Source: Chloroflexota bacterium
GTDB lineage: Bacteria; Chloroflexota; Dehalococcoidia; Bin125
DNA length: 12,426 nucleotides
Assembly: GCA_026707335.1 (NCBI GenBank)
Contig: JAPOXB010000132.1
Span: 1 to 12,426 of the forward strand
Direction of reading: 5' to 3'
Part shown: one piece after another, positions 1 through 6,662 of the stretch
How positions within the stretch are numbered: the stretch's first letter is position 1
Layout: every line of letters starts with the position of its first letter
Position numbers and translations under genes: made by a program
The notes under the pieces: generated by a model
What the model was told of the DNA's origin: nothing
Database searches by the model: none
The model's input: the letters and a program-made list of their open reading frames with translations, nothing else

Positions 1-1360
1 GCGCCGATTCGATCACGCGGCGGAAGGCGGCCGAGGTGCCGCCCTCGATGTGCATGGAACCCCAGTGCCCCGAGGGCCAGGCGTAGCGCCGGAAGAGATG
101 CGGCCCGGGGCGGTACTGCAGGCTGCCCGCCAGCCCGTACGACTGGCGGCAGACGAACGAGAGCCAGGGCATGCGGCTGTGGATGATGGCGTACATGAAG
201 CGCGCGCCCGCCCGCTCGATGCCCTGCTTCTCGGACTCCGGTCCCACGAGGAACCCGGGGTCGTCCATCAGCACGACCATGGGCAGGTGGAAGGTGTCGC
301 AGAGTTGCACGAGGCGGGTGCACTTCTCCGCCGCCGCGACGTCCATCGAGCCGCCGCGACGGTTCGGATTGTTCATCATCACGCCGACCGGATAGCCGTC
401 GGCGCGGGCCAGGCCGATGATCCGCGAGGCCCCGTAGGCCGGGGCGATCTCGAAGAAGGAGTCCTTGTCGAGGACGCCCTCGATGATGACGCGCGGATCG
501 TAGGGCTTGCGGATATCGCGCGGGATGAGCGACAGCAGGCGCTCGTCGCGGCGGTTCGGGTCGTCGCCGGTCTCGACGCGGGGCGCCATCTCGTGGACGT
601 TGTTGGGCAGGTAGCTGAGGAAGCGCTTGGCCTGCTCGATCGCGGCCGGCTCGTCGGGCGCGACGTTGTCGACCACGCCGCTGACGCGCGTGTGCACCCG
701 CCAGCCGCCCAGGTCCTCCTTGTCGATGTCGAGGCCGAGCGCCGCCTTCACCACGGGCGGGCCGCCGGGGAACACCTGCCCCAGCCCCTTCGCCACGACG
801 CTGAAGTGGCTCAGCGGCGGGATGGGCGCCGCCCCGCCGGCGGCGGGCCCCAGCACGGCCGTGACGACCGGCGCGACGTTGACGACCTTGCACATCCACT
901 CGAACTGTGCGCCGTCGGGGATATAGGTGCGGCCCAGTTCGGTGAACTCGTTCACCGAGCCGCCGGCAGCGTCCATCAGGTGCACCGTCGGGATGAGCAT
1001 GGACGACGCGTCGGGCTGGCCGTGGCCGATATCGACCGCGCCGTCACTGGTCCGGCCCGACGCGCCGCGGATGGTGAAGTCGGAGCCGCTGACGTAGACC
1101 GGCCGCCCGTTGACCTTGGCGACGCCGTGGACATGGGGGGCCGGCGTGAAGCCGGCGAGGGCGCCGTCGTCGTCGTACGTGGCGTGCCCCTGCAGCTTGC
1201 CCATCTCGCGGAATGTGCCGGGGTCGACCAGCAGCGCCACGCGCTCGCGCACGGTCAGCTTGCCGCGGGCGCGCTGCCGGGCGATGCCCTCGGGCCCGCC
1301 CATGCCATCGGCCAGGGCGTGGCGGCGCTGCAACTCGTCGATCTCCGGCTGCCAGGTCAT
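1..1360 (-). CDS. Acyl-CoA carboxyltransferase subunit (biotin-dependent), C-terminus cut by window edge
   Basis: This gene encodes a carboxyltransferase-fold protein of the PccB/AccD family, which moves carboxyl groups between biotin and an acyl-CoA in the cytoplasm. 453 residues are visible. The end is missing; the family usually runs 500-550. The N-terminal half opens with the typical GGPEGIARQRARGKLTVRER stretch (residues 21-40). It keeps a glycine-rich oxyanion loop DAAGGSV (130-136) and GPAAGGAA (171-178). The C-terminal half has NNPNRRGGSMD (330-340), the DDPGF loop (366-370, DTPGF in most relatives) and a SYGLAG segment (407-412). The ATG start at 1360 is fixed by GAGGAGG a few bases upstream and by the family N-terminus. 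It lies 113 bp downstream of amt on the same strand. No biotin carboxylase or carrier is next to it, so the substrate (acetyl-, propionyl-, methylcrotonyl-CoA or other) cannot be named. Confidence 0.9.
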   Translation of the reverse strand, partial: MTWQPEIDELQRRHALADGMGGPEGIARQRARGKLTVRERVALLVDPGTFREMGKLQGHATYDDDGALAGFTPAPHVHGVAKVNGRPVYVSGSDFTIRGASGRTSDGAVDIGHGQPDASSMLIPTVHLMDAAGGSVNEFTELGRTYIPDGAQFEWMCKVVNVAPVVTAVLGPAAGGAAPIPPLSHFSVVAKGLGQVFPGGPPVVKAALGLDIDKEDLGGWRVHTRVSGVVDNVAPDEPAAIEQAKRFLSYLPNNVHEMAPRVETGDDPNRRDERLLSLIPRDIRKPYDPRVIIEGVLDKDSFFEIAPAYGASRIIGLARADGYPVGVMMNNPNRRGGSMDVAAAEKCTRLVQLCDTFHLPMVVLMDDPGFLVGPESEKQGIERAGARFMYAIIHSRMPWLSFVCRQSYGLAGSLQYRPGPHLFRRYAWPSGHWGSMHIEGGTSAAFRRVIESA

Positions 1361-1383
1361 GGGTCCTCCTCGGGTGATGCCGC

Positions 1384-1412
1384 GCGCAACCGCACCATGG
1401 GCGTGCGTGCGC
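1384..1412 (-). terminator. Weak hairpin between amt and the downstream carboxyltransferase
   Basis: On the minus strand GCGC and CGCAC pair with GTGCG and GCGC around a 7-base loop, with a small bulge of unequal arms. It lies after the amt stop codon and before the next ribosome binding site. There is no T-tract. It may be only a feature of GC-rich DNA; a terminator role is a guess. Confidence 0.2.
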
Positions 1413-1473
1413 CCGGCTCGCCCCGCGAGGTTACCGAGTTCGGTCCGGTGCGTCGCCGCGCGACCGTCGCCGC

Positions 1474-2859
1474 CTACTCCCGGTCGTCTTCCTCGGGCAT
1501 GAGCACGAACTCGGGGTAGGCCTCGATGCCGAGTTCGGCGCTGTCCTGGCCGAGGCGCTCGACCTCGGCCGAGACGCGCAGGCCGATCGTGGCGTCGATG
1601 GCGCGCCAGAGGATGAACGTGGTCACGAAGACGAACGCGCCGATCGCGGCGACGCCGGCAAGCTGGACGTGGAAGCTGCCGCCCGCGGCGATGCAGACCG
1701 CGAGGGTTCCCCACACGCCGGCGAAGAGGTGGGCCGGGATCGCCCCGACGACGTCGTCGAGCCTGACCGTTTCGAGGAGCTTGATGCCCCCCGTGCAGAT
1801 GAGACCGCCGATGGCGCCGATGATGATCGCCCAGTAGTGGTCGACGATGTCGGGGCCGGCGGTGATCGAGACGAGCCCGGCGATCGCGCCGTTGAGGCCC
1901 GCGAACAGGTCGATGCGTCCCAGGATCGGCCGCGACACGGCGAGCGCGGCGACGACGCCGGCGGCGGCGGCCAGGTTCGTGTTGACGAGGATCTGGCTCA
2001 TCGCGACGGCGTCGGCGGCGCTGCCGAGGGCGAGTTGCGAGCCGCCGTTGAAGCCGAACCAGCCCAGCCAGAGGATGAAGACGCCCAGCGTGACGACGAG
2101 GATGTTGGAGGGCGGCGTCGGCTTGACGCTGCCGTCGCGGCGGAACTTGCCGAGCCGCGGCCCGACGACGAGCACGCCCGCGAGCGCCGCCCAGCCCCCC
2201 GTGCTGTGCACGATGGTGGAACCGGCGAAGTCCTGGAAGCCCAGCTCGGCCAGCCAGCCGCCGCCCCACGTCCAGGCGCCCACGATGGGGTAGATGATCG
2301 CGGTGAGGATCAGCACGAAGAGCAGGAACGACCAGAGCTTGATCCGCTCGGCGATCGCCCCGGAGACGATCGAGGCCGTCGTGGCGACGAAGACCATCTG
2401 GAAGAACCAGTCGGACATGGTGGCGTGGCCGGCGCCGATGACGCTGGCGGTGGTGTCGGCCTCTTCGGTCAAGAGGGCGATCTCGTCGTCCGAGGCGCCG
2501 TAGAGGAAGTCGAGCGAGCCGATGACGCTGCCGACATCGACGTACATCAGGTTGTAGCCGACCACGAAGTAGGCCAGCCCGGCGACGGCGTAGAGGCCGA
2601 TGTTCTTGAGGCAGATCATCGAGGCGTTCTTGGTGCGCACGGAGCCGGACTCCAGCATCGTGAAGCCGGCGCACATCCACATGATCAGCGCGCCCCAGAC
2701 GAGGAACATGAAGGTGTTGAGGATGAACTGCGTCTCTTCGTCGGCGCCGCTCGCGTGGGCGGTGGCGGTCTTGGCGACGAAGACGCCGAGCGTGAGCAGC
2801 ACGATCGCGCCCACGGTGACGAGACGGCGGCGTCGGGTGAGTCCTGCGAGCAACGGCAT
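1474..2859 (-). CDS. amt: Ammonium channel/transporter, Amt family
   Basis: This inner-membrane protein conducts ammonium or ammonia into the cell. The 461 residues fit the family. Residues 1-36 look like a signal peptide (Arg cluster at 9-12, hydrophobic 13-28, AHA before a likely cleavage site near 36), followed by about 11 membrane helices. Pore residues known from E. coli AmtB can be placed: the DFAG aspartate (210), the first histidine in IVHSTGG (218), the serine in FNGGS (274) and the second histidine at 377. That histidine sits in GAIPAHLFAGVWG, a slightly longer loop than AmtB, known from other bacterial Amt proteins. The cytoplasmic tail GLRVSAEVERLGQDSAELG (426-444) is the conserved gating and PII-contact tail. 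No glnK/glnB gene lies next to it. The ATG at 2859 is preceded by GAAGGGAG. A promoter and a structured leader lie upstream. Confidence 0.95.
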   Translation of the reverse strand: MPLLAGLTRRRRLVTVGAIVLLTLGVFVAKTATAHASGADEETQFILNTFMFLVWGALIMWMCAGFTMLESGSVRTKNASMICLKNIGLYAVAGLAYFVVGYNLMYVDVGSVIGSLDFLYGASDDEIALLTEEADTTASVIGAGHATMSDWFFQMVFVATTASIVSGAIAERIKLWSFLLFVLILTAIIYPIVGAWTWGGGWLAELGFQDFAGSTIVHSTGGWAALAGVLVVGPRLGKFRRDGSVKPTPPSNILVVTLGVFILWLGWFGFNGGSQLALGSAADAVAMSQILVNTNLAAAAGVVAALAVSRPILGRIDLFAGLNGAIAGLVSITAGPDIVDHYWAIIIGAIGGLICTGGIKLLETVRLDDVVGAIPAHLFAGVWGTLAVCIAAGGSFHVQLAGVAAIGAFVFVTTFILWRAIDATIGLRVSAEVERLGQDSAELGIEAYPEFVLMPEEDDRE

Positions 2860-2879
2860 CGGCGGCGCGCTCCCTTCTG

Positions 2880-2913
2880 CGCGCCCCGCGGGCGCGGCGT
2901 CTTCAGGGGCGCG
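2880..2913 (-). promoter_or_regulatory. Alternative hairpins in the amt leader, just upstream of its ribosome binding site
   Basis: The arm at 2880-2887 (CGCGCCCC on the + strand) can pair with 2906-2913 (GGGGCGCG, 8 pairs, 18-base loop). Its first seven bases can instead pair with 2890-2896 (GGGCGCG, 7 pairs, 3-base loop). The two folds exclude each other. The structure ends about 5 bases before the GGGAG of the amt ribosome binding site, so either fold could affect translation. In DNA this rich in G and C such pairing can arise by chance. Confidence 0.3.
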
Positions 2914-2921
2914 ATGCCGCC

Positions 2922-2946
2922 GGTCGGCGCCCGCGCCCGGCCGACC
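2922..2946 (-). promoter_or_regulatory. Second hairpin in the amt leader
   Basis: GGTCGGC (2922-2928) and GCCGACC (2940-2946) form a perfect 7-bp inverted repeat with an 11-base loop. It would lie close to the 5' end of the amt transcript predicted from the promoter at 2961-2989. Its function is unknown. Confidence 0.3.
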
Positions 2947-2960
2947 CTGCCTTCACGGTT

Positions 2961-2989
2961 GGAATAGTGGTCGCCCGCAACTATGTCCA
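2961..2989 (-). promoter_or_regulatory. Candidate sigma-70-type promoter of amt
   Basis: On the minus strand a -35 TGGACA (5 of 6 consensus positions) is followed after exactly 17 bases by TATTCC (3 of 6, including the first TA pair). Transcription would start near 2954, giving an untranslated leader of about 95 bases. It lies in the least GC-rich part of the divergent region. Confidence 0.4.
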
Positions 2990-3097
2990 GGCGCAGTCTC
3001 ATTTAATCTCAGCCGGCGCCCGTTCTGTCGCCTGGGTCGACTGCCGCGGGCGCGCGGCGGCTGATCTCCCCGGCAGCGCGGATCGAACCCCGCCCGC

Positions 3098-3127
3098 TTG
3101 GCAGCGGCCCGACGCGACGGCTAGCCT
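3098..3127 (+). promoter_or_regulatory. Candidate promoter of the small membrane protein gene
   Basis: TTGGCA at 3098-3103 (5 of 6 consensus positions) is followed after 18 bases by TAGCCT at 3122-3127, which keeps the three most conserved -10 positions (TA...T). The predicted start near 3134 leaves about 40 bases before the ATG at 3173. Confidence 0.33.
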
Positions 3128-3153
3128 CCCGGCGTCATTGATCCGTGGTTCGC

Positions 3154-3160
3154 AGGGAGA
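3154..3160 (+). promoter_or_regulatory. Ribosome binding site that decides the start of the small membrane protein
   Basis: AGGGAGA touches the in-frame TTG at 3161, too close for that codon to initiate. It lies 9 bases before GTG 3170 and 12 before ATG 3173. The start therefore belongs at 3170 or 3173, not 3161. Confidence 0.55.
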
Positions 3161-3172
3161 TTGGATGCCGTG

Positions 3173-3595
3173 ATGCCTGCACAGATCGTCATGCTCACGA
3201 GACTGCTCGCGGTCTATTGCCTGGGGATGGCCGCCCTGGTGGGGGCCTACTTCGTGCTCTCGCCGGTGGTCAACCCCGGCGCGACGGAGTTCCCCATCTG
3301 GGAGGTGCTGAACTACTTCATGGCCGTCGCGATCTTCGTCGCGCTGGTGGCGAGCTTCGTGCACAAGCTGGAGCACGAGCGGGGCGGCGGGCCGCCGGAC
3401 ACGGTGGAGTACATCCGCCTGACGGTCGCGTTCTACGGCGCGGTGCTGCTGACGCTGTGGTTCTTCTGGCGCTGGTTCATCCAGCTGCAGGGCGACGACG
3501 GCTCCGAGCTGTCGTGGACGCTGATCGACCCGGCCTTCGCGATCGTGGTGGGGGCGATCGGACGGCACATCTGGCAGAACGCCGACCGCGGCTAG
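3173..3595 (+). CDS. Small membrane protein with about four helices, function unknown
   Basis: I do not recognise this 140-residue protein as a named family. It has four hydrophobic segments, at roughly residues 8-31, 45-65, 83-105 and 118-133. Short charged loops lie between them, and the polar stretch around KLEHERGGG (residues 65-73) is probably cytoplasmic. There is no catalytic motif. ATG 3173 is preferred over the longer TTG form at 3161 because the AGGGAGA site would touch that TTG; GTG 3170 is also possible. It diverges from amt and shares its control region. It converges on the carboxyltransferase pair with a 36-bp gap. A helper role for ammonium uptake is possible but rests only on the divergent arrangement. 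Confidence 0.75.
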   Translation: MPAQIVMLTRLLAVYCLGMAALVGAYFVLSPVVNPGATEFPIWEVLNYFMAVAIFVALVASFVHKLEHERGGGPPDTVEYIRLTVAFYGAVLLTLWFFWRWFIQLQGDDGSELSWTLIDPAFAIVVGAIGRHIWQNADRG

Positions 3596-3645
3596 GCGAG
3601 CTGGCGACCCCCGACCCGCCGCCCCCGACGGTCACTTCAGCCGCG
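3587..3645. terminator. Inverted repeat spanning the convergent gene ends
   Basis: CGCGGCT (3587-3593) and AGCCGCG (3639-3645) are perfect 7-bp inverted repeats placed almost symmetrically on the 3' ends of the two convergent genes. The 45-base loop contains a smaller GGCG/CGCC pairing (3603-3606 with 3617-3620). There is no T-tract. It may be a bidirectional transcription end, but the loop is long. Confidence 0.25.
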
Positions 3646-5014
3646 TGAGGATGCGGCCCTGGTGGTCGGCGTGCGGCGGCGGCAGGGTGCGCATGCGCGC
3701 CGTCCAGCGCAGCATGCGGCCGACGTGGTCGCGGGTCTCCGTGGGCAGCATGACGTCGTCGATGACGCCGGCGGCGGCGGCCGCGAAGGGACCGCGCCCG
3801 TCGTCGGCGGCCGCGGCGGCGGTCGTGTAGGCGGGCACGGGTCCGATCGAGACGTCGGCCTGCGCCCAGGCCCCGACGTAGTGCCGGCCCAGCTCGTCGC
3901 CGCCCAGGATCCATTCGCCGAAGACGTAGCCCCGCGAGACGATCAACGAGAGCAGCGGCGCGTCCGCTTCGCGCAGCGCGTTGCCGGTCGCGGCGATCTC
4001 CCGCAGCGTCTCGGGGTCGGCGAGGGCGGCCGGGTCGTATGCCGCGCCGTGCTGAACCAGCACGATGGGCAGGCGGAAACGATGGCGCAGCCGCGCGAGG
4101 CGCAGCAGCGGCTTGACGTGCGCGCGGGTCAGGCCCAGTTGCGGGCCCGCCGCGACGTAGGCGGTCAGCGTGCCGTCGATGATCCCCAGCCCGGTCTCGA
4201 AGCAGCCGTCGGCGGCCTGGTGGATGGGGAAGTGGCTGCCGTCGTCGAGCAGGCCGGCCAGGACGTCGCCGATGGACAGGCTGGCGGGGTCGACATCGTC
4301 GCTGATGCCGGCGGCCGGCGGCGCGGAGTCGCGGCGGAGATCGTCCTGCGCGTCGTGGGGGAGGAGCGCGAGGCAGCGGCGGGCGAGCGCGATCGCCTCC
4401 GCGTCGTCGCCGGCGGCGATGTCGGCGATGGCGCGGGTCGCATCGGAGGCGGCGCCGCCGGCGATCGTGAGGTCGGCCGCGGCGAGCAGCGCCGTGTCGG
4501 CGCCATCGAGCCCGCCCAGCACCACCGCGATCAGCGGCGCCTGCCGCTCCTCGAGGCGCAACTCCGGGACCACCGACGCGCGGTCGGACCCGCCGCGGCG
4601 CAGCAGCCCCTCGCCGGTGTCGGGGAACTCCGGCGGCAGGGCGGCGTCGGCGAGGTAGGCGATGGCCACGCCGCCGGCCAGGCTCTGCTGGACGATGCGC
4701 ACGCGCTTGTTCATCCCCACCCCGCCGTCGCTGCGGCCCATGATCACGGGGTCGTCGGCGATGACGCCGACGAGGCGGCCGCCGACGTCGGCGAAGCCGG
4801 CGACCACGCCGTCGCCGGGCGTGGCGTCTTCGATGGCGGGGAGCTGGCTGCGCGTCAGCGCGCCGATCTCGAACAGGCTGCCGGGGTCGATCAACTGCTC
4901 GACGCGGCGGCGCGGCGTGAGCGTGCCGGGCGCGGGGGTGCGGGCGGCCTCGAAGTCGGCGTGGGCGCGCTTCTCGGCGTGCGCGCGGGCGAGGCGGTCG
5001 GCGGTGCCTGCCAT
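3632..5014 (-). CDS. Divergent carboxyltransferase-fold protein, probably non-catalytic or accessory subunit
   Basis: The 460-residue protein (relatives usually 500-530) still shows the two-half carboxyltransferase fold. LTPRRRVEQLIDPGSLFEIG (32-51) and GDGVVAGFADVGGRLVGVIA (67-86) match the start of the N-terminal half. GLGIIDGTLTAYVA (275-288) opens the C-terminal half. The catalytic surfaces are worn: around 116-135 the glycine-rich oxyanion loop has become YLADAALPPEF. The DTPGF-type loop is replaced by VQHGAAYDP (320-328). Near 360-369 only RGYVFGEWIL recalls the second loop. The tail is Ala-rich (about 399-416). ATG 5014 was chosen because it lies 20 bp after the stop of the intact partner, with a weak AGGAC upstream; the frame stays open far beyond but overlaps that partner. 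The two genes are probably one transcript and one complex. A structural or regulatory subunit is my inference. Confidence 0.8.
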   Translation of the reverse strand: MAGTADRLARAHAEKRAHADFEAARTPAPGTLTPRRRVEQLIDPGSLFEIGALTRSQLPAIEDATPGDGVVAGFADVGGRLVGVIADDPVIMGRSDGGVGMNKRVRIVQQSLAGGVAIAYLADAALPPEFPDTGEGLLRRGGSDRASVVPELRLEERQAPLIAVVLGGLDGADTALLAAADLTIAGGAASDATRAIADIAAGDDAEAIALARRCLALLPHDAQDDLRRDSAPPAAGISDDVDPASLSIGDVLAGLLDDGSHFPIHQAADGCFETGLGIIDGTLTAYVAAGPQLGLTRAHVKPLLRLARLRHRFRLPIVLVQHGAAYDPAALADPETLREIAATGNALREADAPLLSLIVSRGYVFGEWILGGDELGRHYVGAWAQADVSIGPVPAYTTAAAAADDGRGPFAAAAAGVIDDVMLPTETRDHVGRMLRWTARMRTLPPPHADHQGRILTRLK

Positions 5015-5034
5015 GGCGGAAGTCCGTCCTGCTG

Positions 5035-6558
5035 CTAGCGATAGGGCCGCATGCGCCGGCGGCAGATCTCGAGGATGCGGGCCAGCATGGGTCGCGTGTC
5101 GGCGGGGTCGATGACGTCGTCGAGGTAGCCGAGGCGGGCGCCGATCCAGGGCTCGCCCCGCTCGCGGAATGTCTCCGCGCGCTCCTCCAGGTAGGCCTGC
5201 GGATCCGGCGCGGCCTCCATCTCGCGCCGGAAGGCGACGCGCACACCCGGCTCGGGCCCCATGAACATGATCTGCGACGACGGCCAGGCGATGGTGTGCC
5301 ACTCGTAGTCCGAGGCGCTCATGCCTGGGTAGGCGTAGCCGTAGCCCTTGCGCAGCGAGATCGCGATCTTCGGCACGGGCACGCGGATGCGGCGGATCGC
5401 CATGTCGTAGATCACCGTGAGCAGCCGGTGGTGCTCCTGCTCGACGTTGGGGATGACGCCGGGCACGTCGACGAAGCTGAGCAGCGGCAGGCGGAAAGCG
5501 TCGCAGGCGCGCAGCATGCGGTCGATCTTGTTGACCGCCGGCACGTCGAGCGAGCCGGCCTTGCGGGACGGCTGATTGGCGATGATCGCGACCGCGTGTC
5601 CGTCGAGCCGGGCGATGCCGGCGACCAGGTTCGGCGCGTAGCCGGGCGTCCACTCGATGAAGCTGTCGCGGTCGACGACGAGGCGGATGATCTTACGTAC
5701 GTCGTAGGCGCGGTTGAGGCGGTCGGGGATGATCTCGCGCAGGGCCGGCTCGCGGCGATCCACCGGGTCGCCGCAGCGCACGACGGGCGGCGGCTCCCAG
5801 GCGTTGCCCGGCACGTACGAGAAGGTGCGCCGCAGCAGGGCGATCGCGGCCGCGTCGTCTGGGACGACGGCGTCGATCTGGCCCGTCACCCGTCCCTGGA
5901 TCTCCGCGCCGCCGATGTCGAAGGGGGAGACGAACTCGCCGCTGGCCTCCTGCACGACCGGCGGGCTGGCGATGGAAAGGTTGGAGTTCTGCGTCATGAT
6001 GCAGAAGTCGGCGTCGGCGGCGTCCCAGGGGGCGTAGTAGTTGCCTAGCACGGCCGCGAAGTGGTTCCAGCGGTTGGGGAAGGCGAGGCGCTCGCCGAGT
6101 TCCCCGCCGGGCACGCCGGCGAAGCGCGAGGAGAGCACGTCGGTGATGCGGCCGCCGCCGCCCTGGATGAGGGCGAAGAGGGGCAGGCCGGCCTGCTCGC
6201 AGATGCGGTGGATGCGGGTCTTCTTCAGCATGTTGCCGCCGCCCAGCGACCCGCCCTTCACGGTCGCGTCGGAGGCGTAGTAGCCCACGGGGCGGCCGTC
6301 GATCTCGCCGAAGCCGGTCAGCAGGCCGTTGCCCAGCGTGCGCGCCTCCTCACCCGGCACGCCGGAGGTGAGGAACGAGCCGAGCGGCAGTTCGCTGCCG
6401 GGGTCGAGCAGCAGGTCGATCCGCTCCCGCGCGGTGAGCAGGCCGCGGGCGTGCTGGCGGGCCACCCGCTCCGGCCCGCCCAGGCCGCGGGCGTGCTCTC
6501 GCAGGTCGCGCAGATGCGCCACGGCGTCGGCGGCGGGGGCGTCGGTGCGGGTGGTCAT
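5035..6558 (-). CDS. Acyl-CoA carboxyltransferase subunit (biotin-dependent), complete
   Basis: This 507-residue protein has both carboxyltransferase halves and is the likely catalytic member of the pair. It transfers a carboxyl group between carboxybiotin and an acyl-CoA in the cytoplasm. LGGPERVARQHARGLLTARE (26-45) is the family N-terminus. QGGGGRITDV (132-141) stands where most relatives have DSGGARIQEG, so the first oxyanion loop is usable but unusual. The C-terminal half has ANQPSRKAGSLD (327-338), DVPGVIPNVEQE (364-375) and RKGYGYAYPGMS (403-414), matching the DTPGFLPG and RKAYGGAY loops. The C-terminus YLDDVIDPADTRPMLARIL (478-496) is typical. ATG 6558 is preceded by GGGAG about five bases away. 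It is the first gene of a two-gene operon. The acyl-CoA substrate cannot be told from the sequence. Confidence 0.92.
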   Translation of the reverse strand: MTTRTDAPAADAVAHLRDLREHARGLGGPERVARQHARGLLTARERIDLLLDPGSELPLGSFLTSGVPGEEARTLGNGLLTGFGEIDGRPVGYYASDATVKGGSLGGGNMLKKTRIHRICEQAGLPLFALIQGGGGRITDVLSSRFAGVPGGELGERLAFPNRWNHFAAVLGNYYAPWDAADADFCIMTQNSNLSIASPPVVQEASGEFVSPFDIGGAEIQGRVTGQIDAVVPDDAAAIALLRRTFSYVPGNAWEPPPVVRCGDPVDRREPALREIIPDRLNRAYDVRKIIRLVVDRDSFIEWTPGYAPNLVAGIARLDGHAVAIIANQPSRKAGSLDVPAVNKIDRMLRACDAFRLPLLSFVDVPGVIPNVEQEHHRLLTVIYDMAIRRIRVPVPKIAISLRKGYGYAYPGMSASDYEWHTIAWPSSQIMFMGPEPGVRVAFRREMEAAPDPQAYLEERAETFRERGEPWIGARLGYLDDVIDPADTRPMLARILEICRRRMRPYR

Positions 6559-6598
6559 GGGGCTCCCGGTCCGCCGCGGGTCGGGCGGCGCTGGGAAG

Positions 6599-6633
6599 GA
6601 TAGCCGCAAGCGGGATCTGGGGGGTGGGCTATC
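6599..6633. repeat. Inverted repeat after the PIN gene and before the carboxyltransferase operon
   Basis: GATAGCC (6599-6605) and GGCTATC (6627-6633) are perfect 7-bp arms with a 21-base spacer, in a 104-bp gap. On the minus strand the hairpin follows the PIN stop codon by about 30 bases and could end that transcript. The downstream arm also contains TATCCT (minus strand, 6602-6597), a plausible -10 for the carboxyltransferase operon, so an operator role is an alternative. No good -35 was found for it. Confidence 0.35.
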
Positions 6634-6662
6634 GAGGCTCCACTCCACGACGCGAGCACGAG

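Larger units (their letters stand above)
2860..3172. other. Divergent intergenic region between amt and the small membrane protein gene
   Basis: This 313-bp stretch holds no convincing gene. It contains a sigma-70-like promoter for amt, an amt leader of about 95 bases with several GC-rich hairpins, and a weaker promoter plus ribosome binding site for the rightward gene. The stretch around 2961-3010 is clearly less GC-rich than the flanks, as expected for a control region. ATAGT at 2964-2968 is mirrored by ACTAT at 2980-2984 with 11 bases between, inside the amt promoter spacer; it could be an operator half-site pair. No known ammonium or glutamine riboswitch was recognised. Confidence 0.6.

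Noticed and set aside
50..1519. Long open frame on the + strand
   Set aside because: It is the antisense of the carboxyltransferase at 1-1360. Its translation is dominated by Arg, Ala, Gly, Asp and Val and shows no family motif; such frames are common in very GC-rich DNA.
1669..2967. Long open frame on the + strand opposite amt
   Set aside because: The opposite strand carries a complete Amt protein with all pore residues; this frame gives a low-complexity charged product.
3606..3634. G-rich tract on the - strand, possible G-quadruplex
   Set aside because: Only three runs of three or more G are present (5, 3 and 5), so a standard three-tetrad quadruplex is not supported.
3477..5246. Long open frame on the - strand, plus a + strand frame at 3662-5038
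   Set aside because: Both are Arg/Ala-rich shadows of the carboxyltransferase genes and have no recognisable domain.
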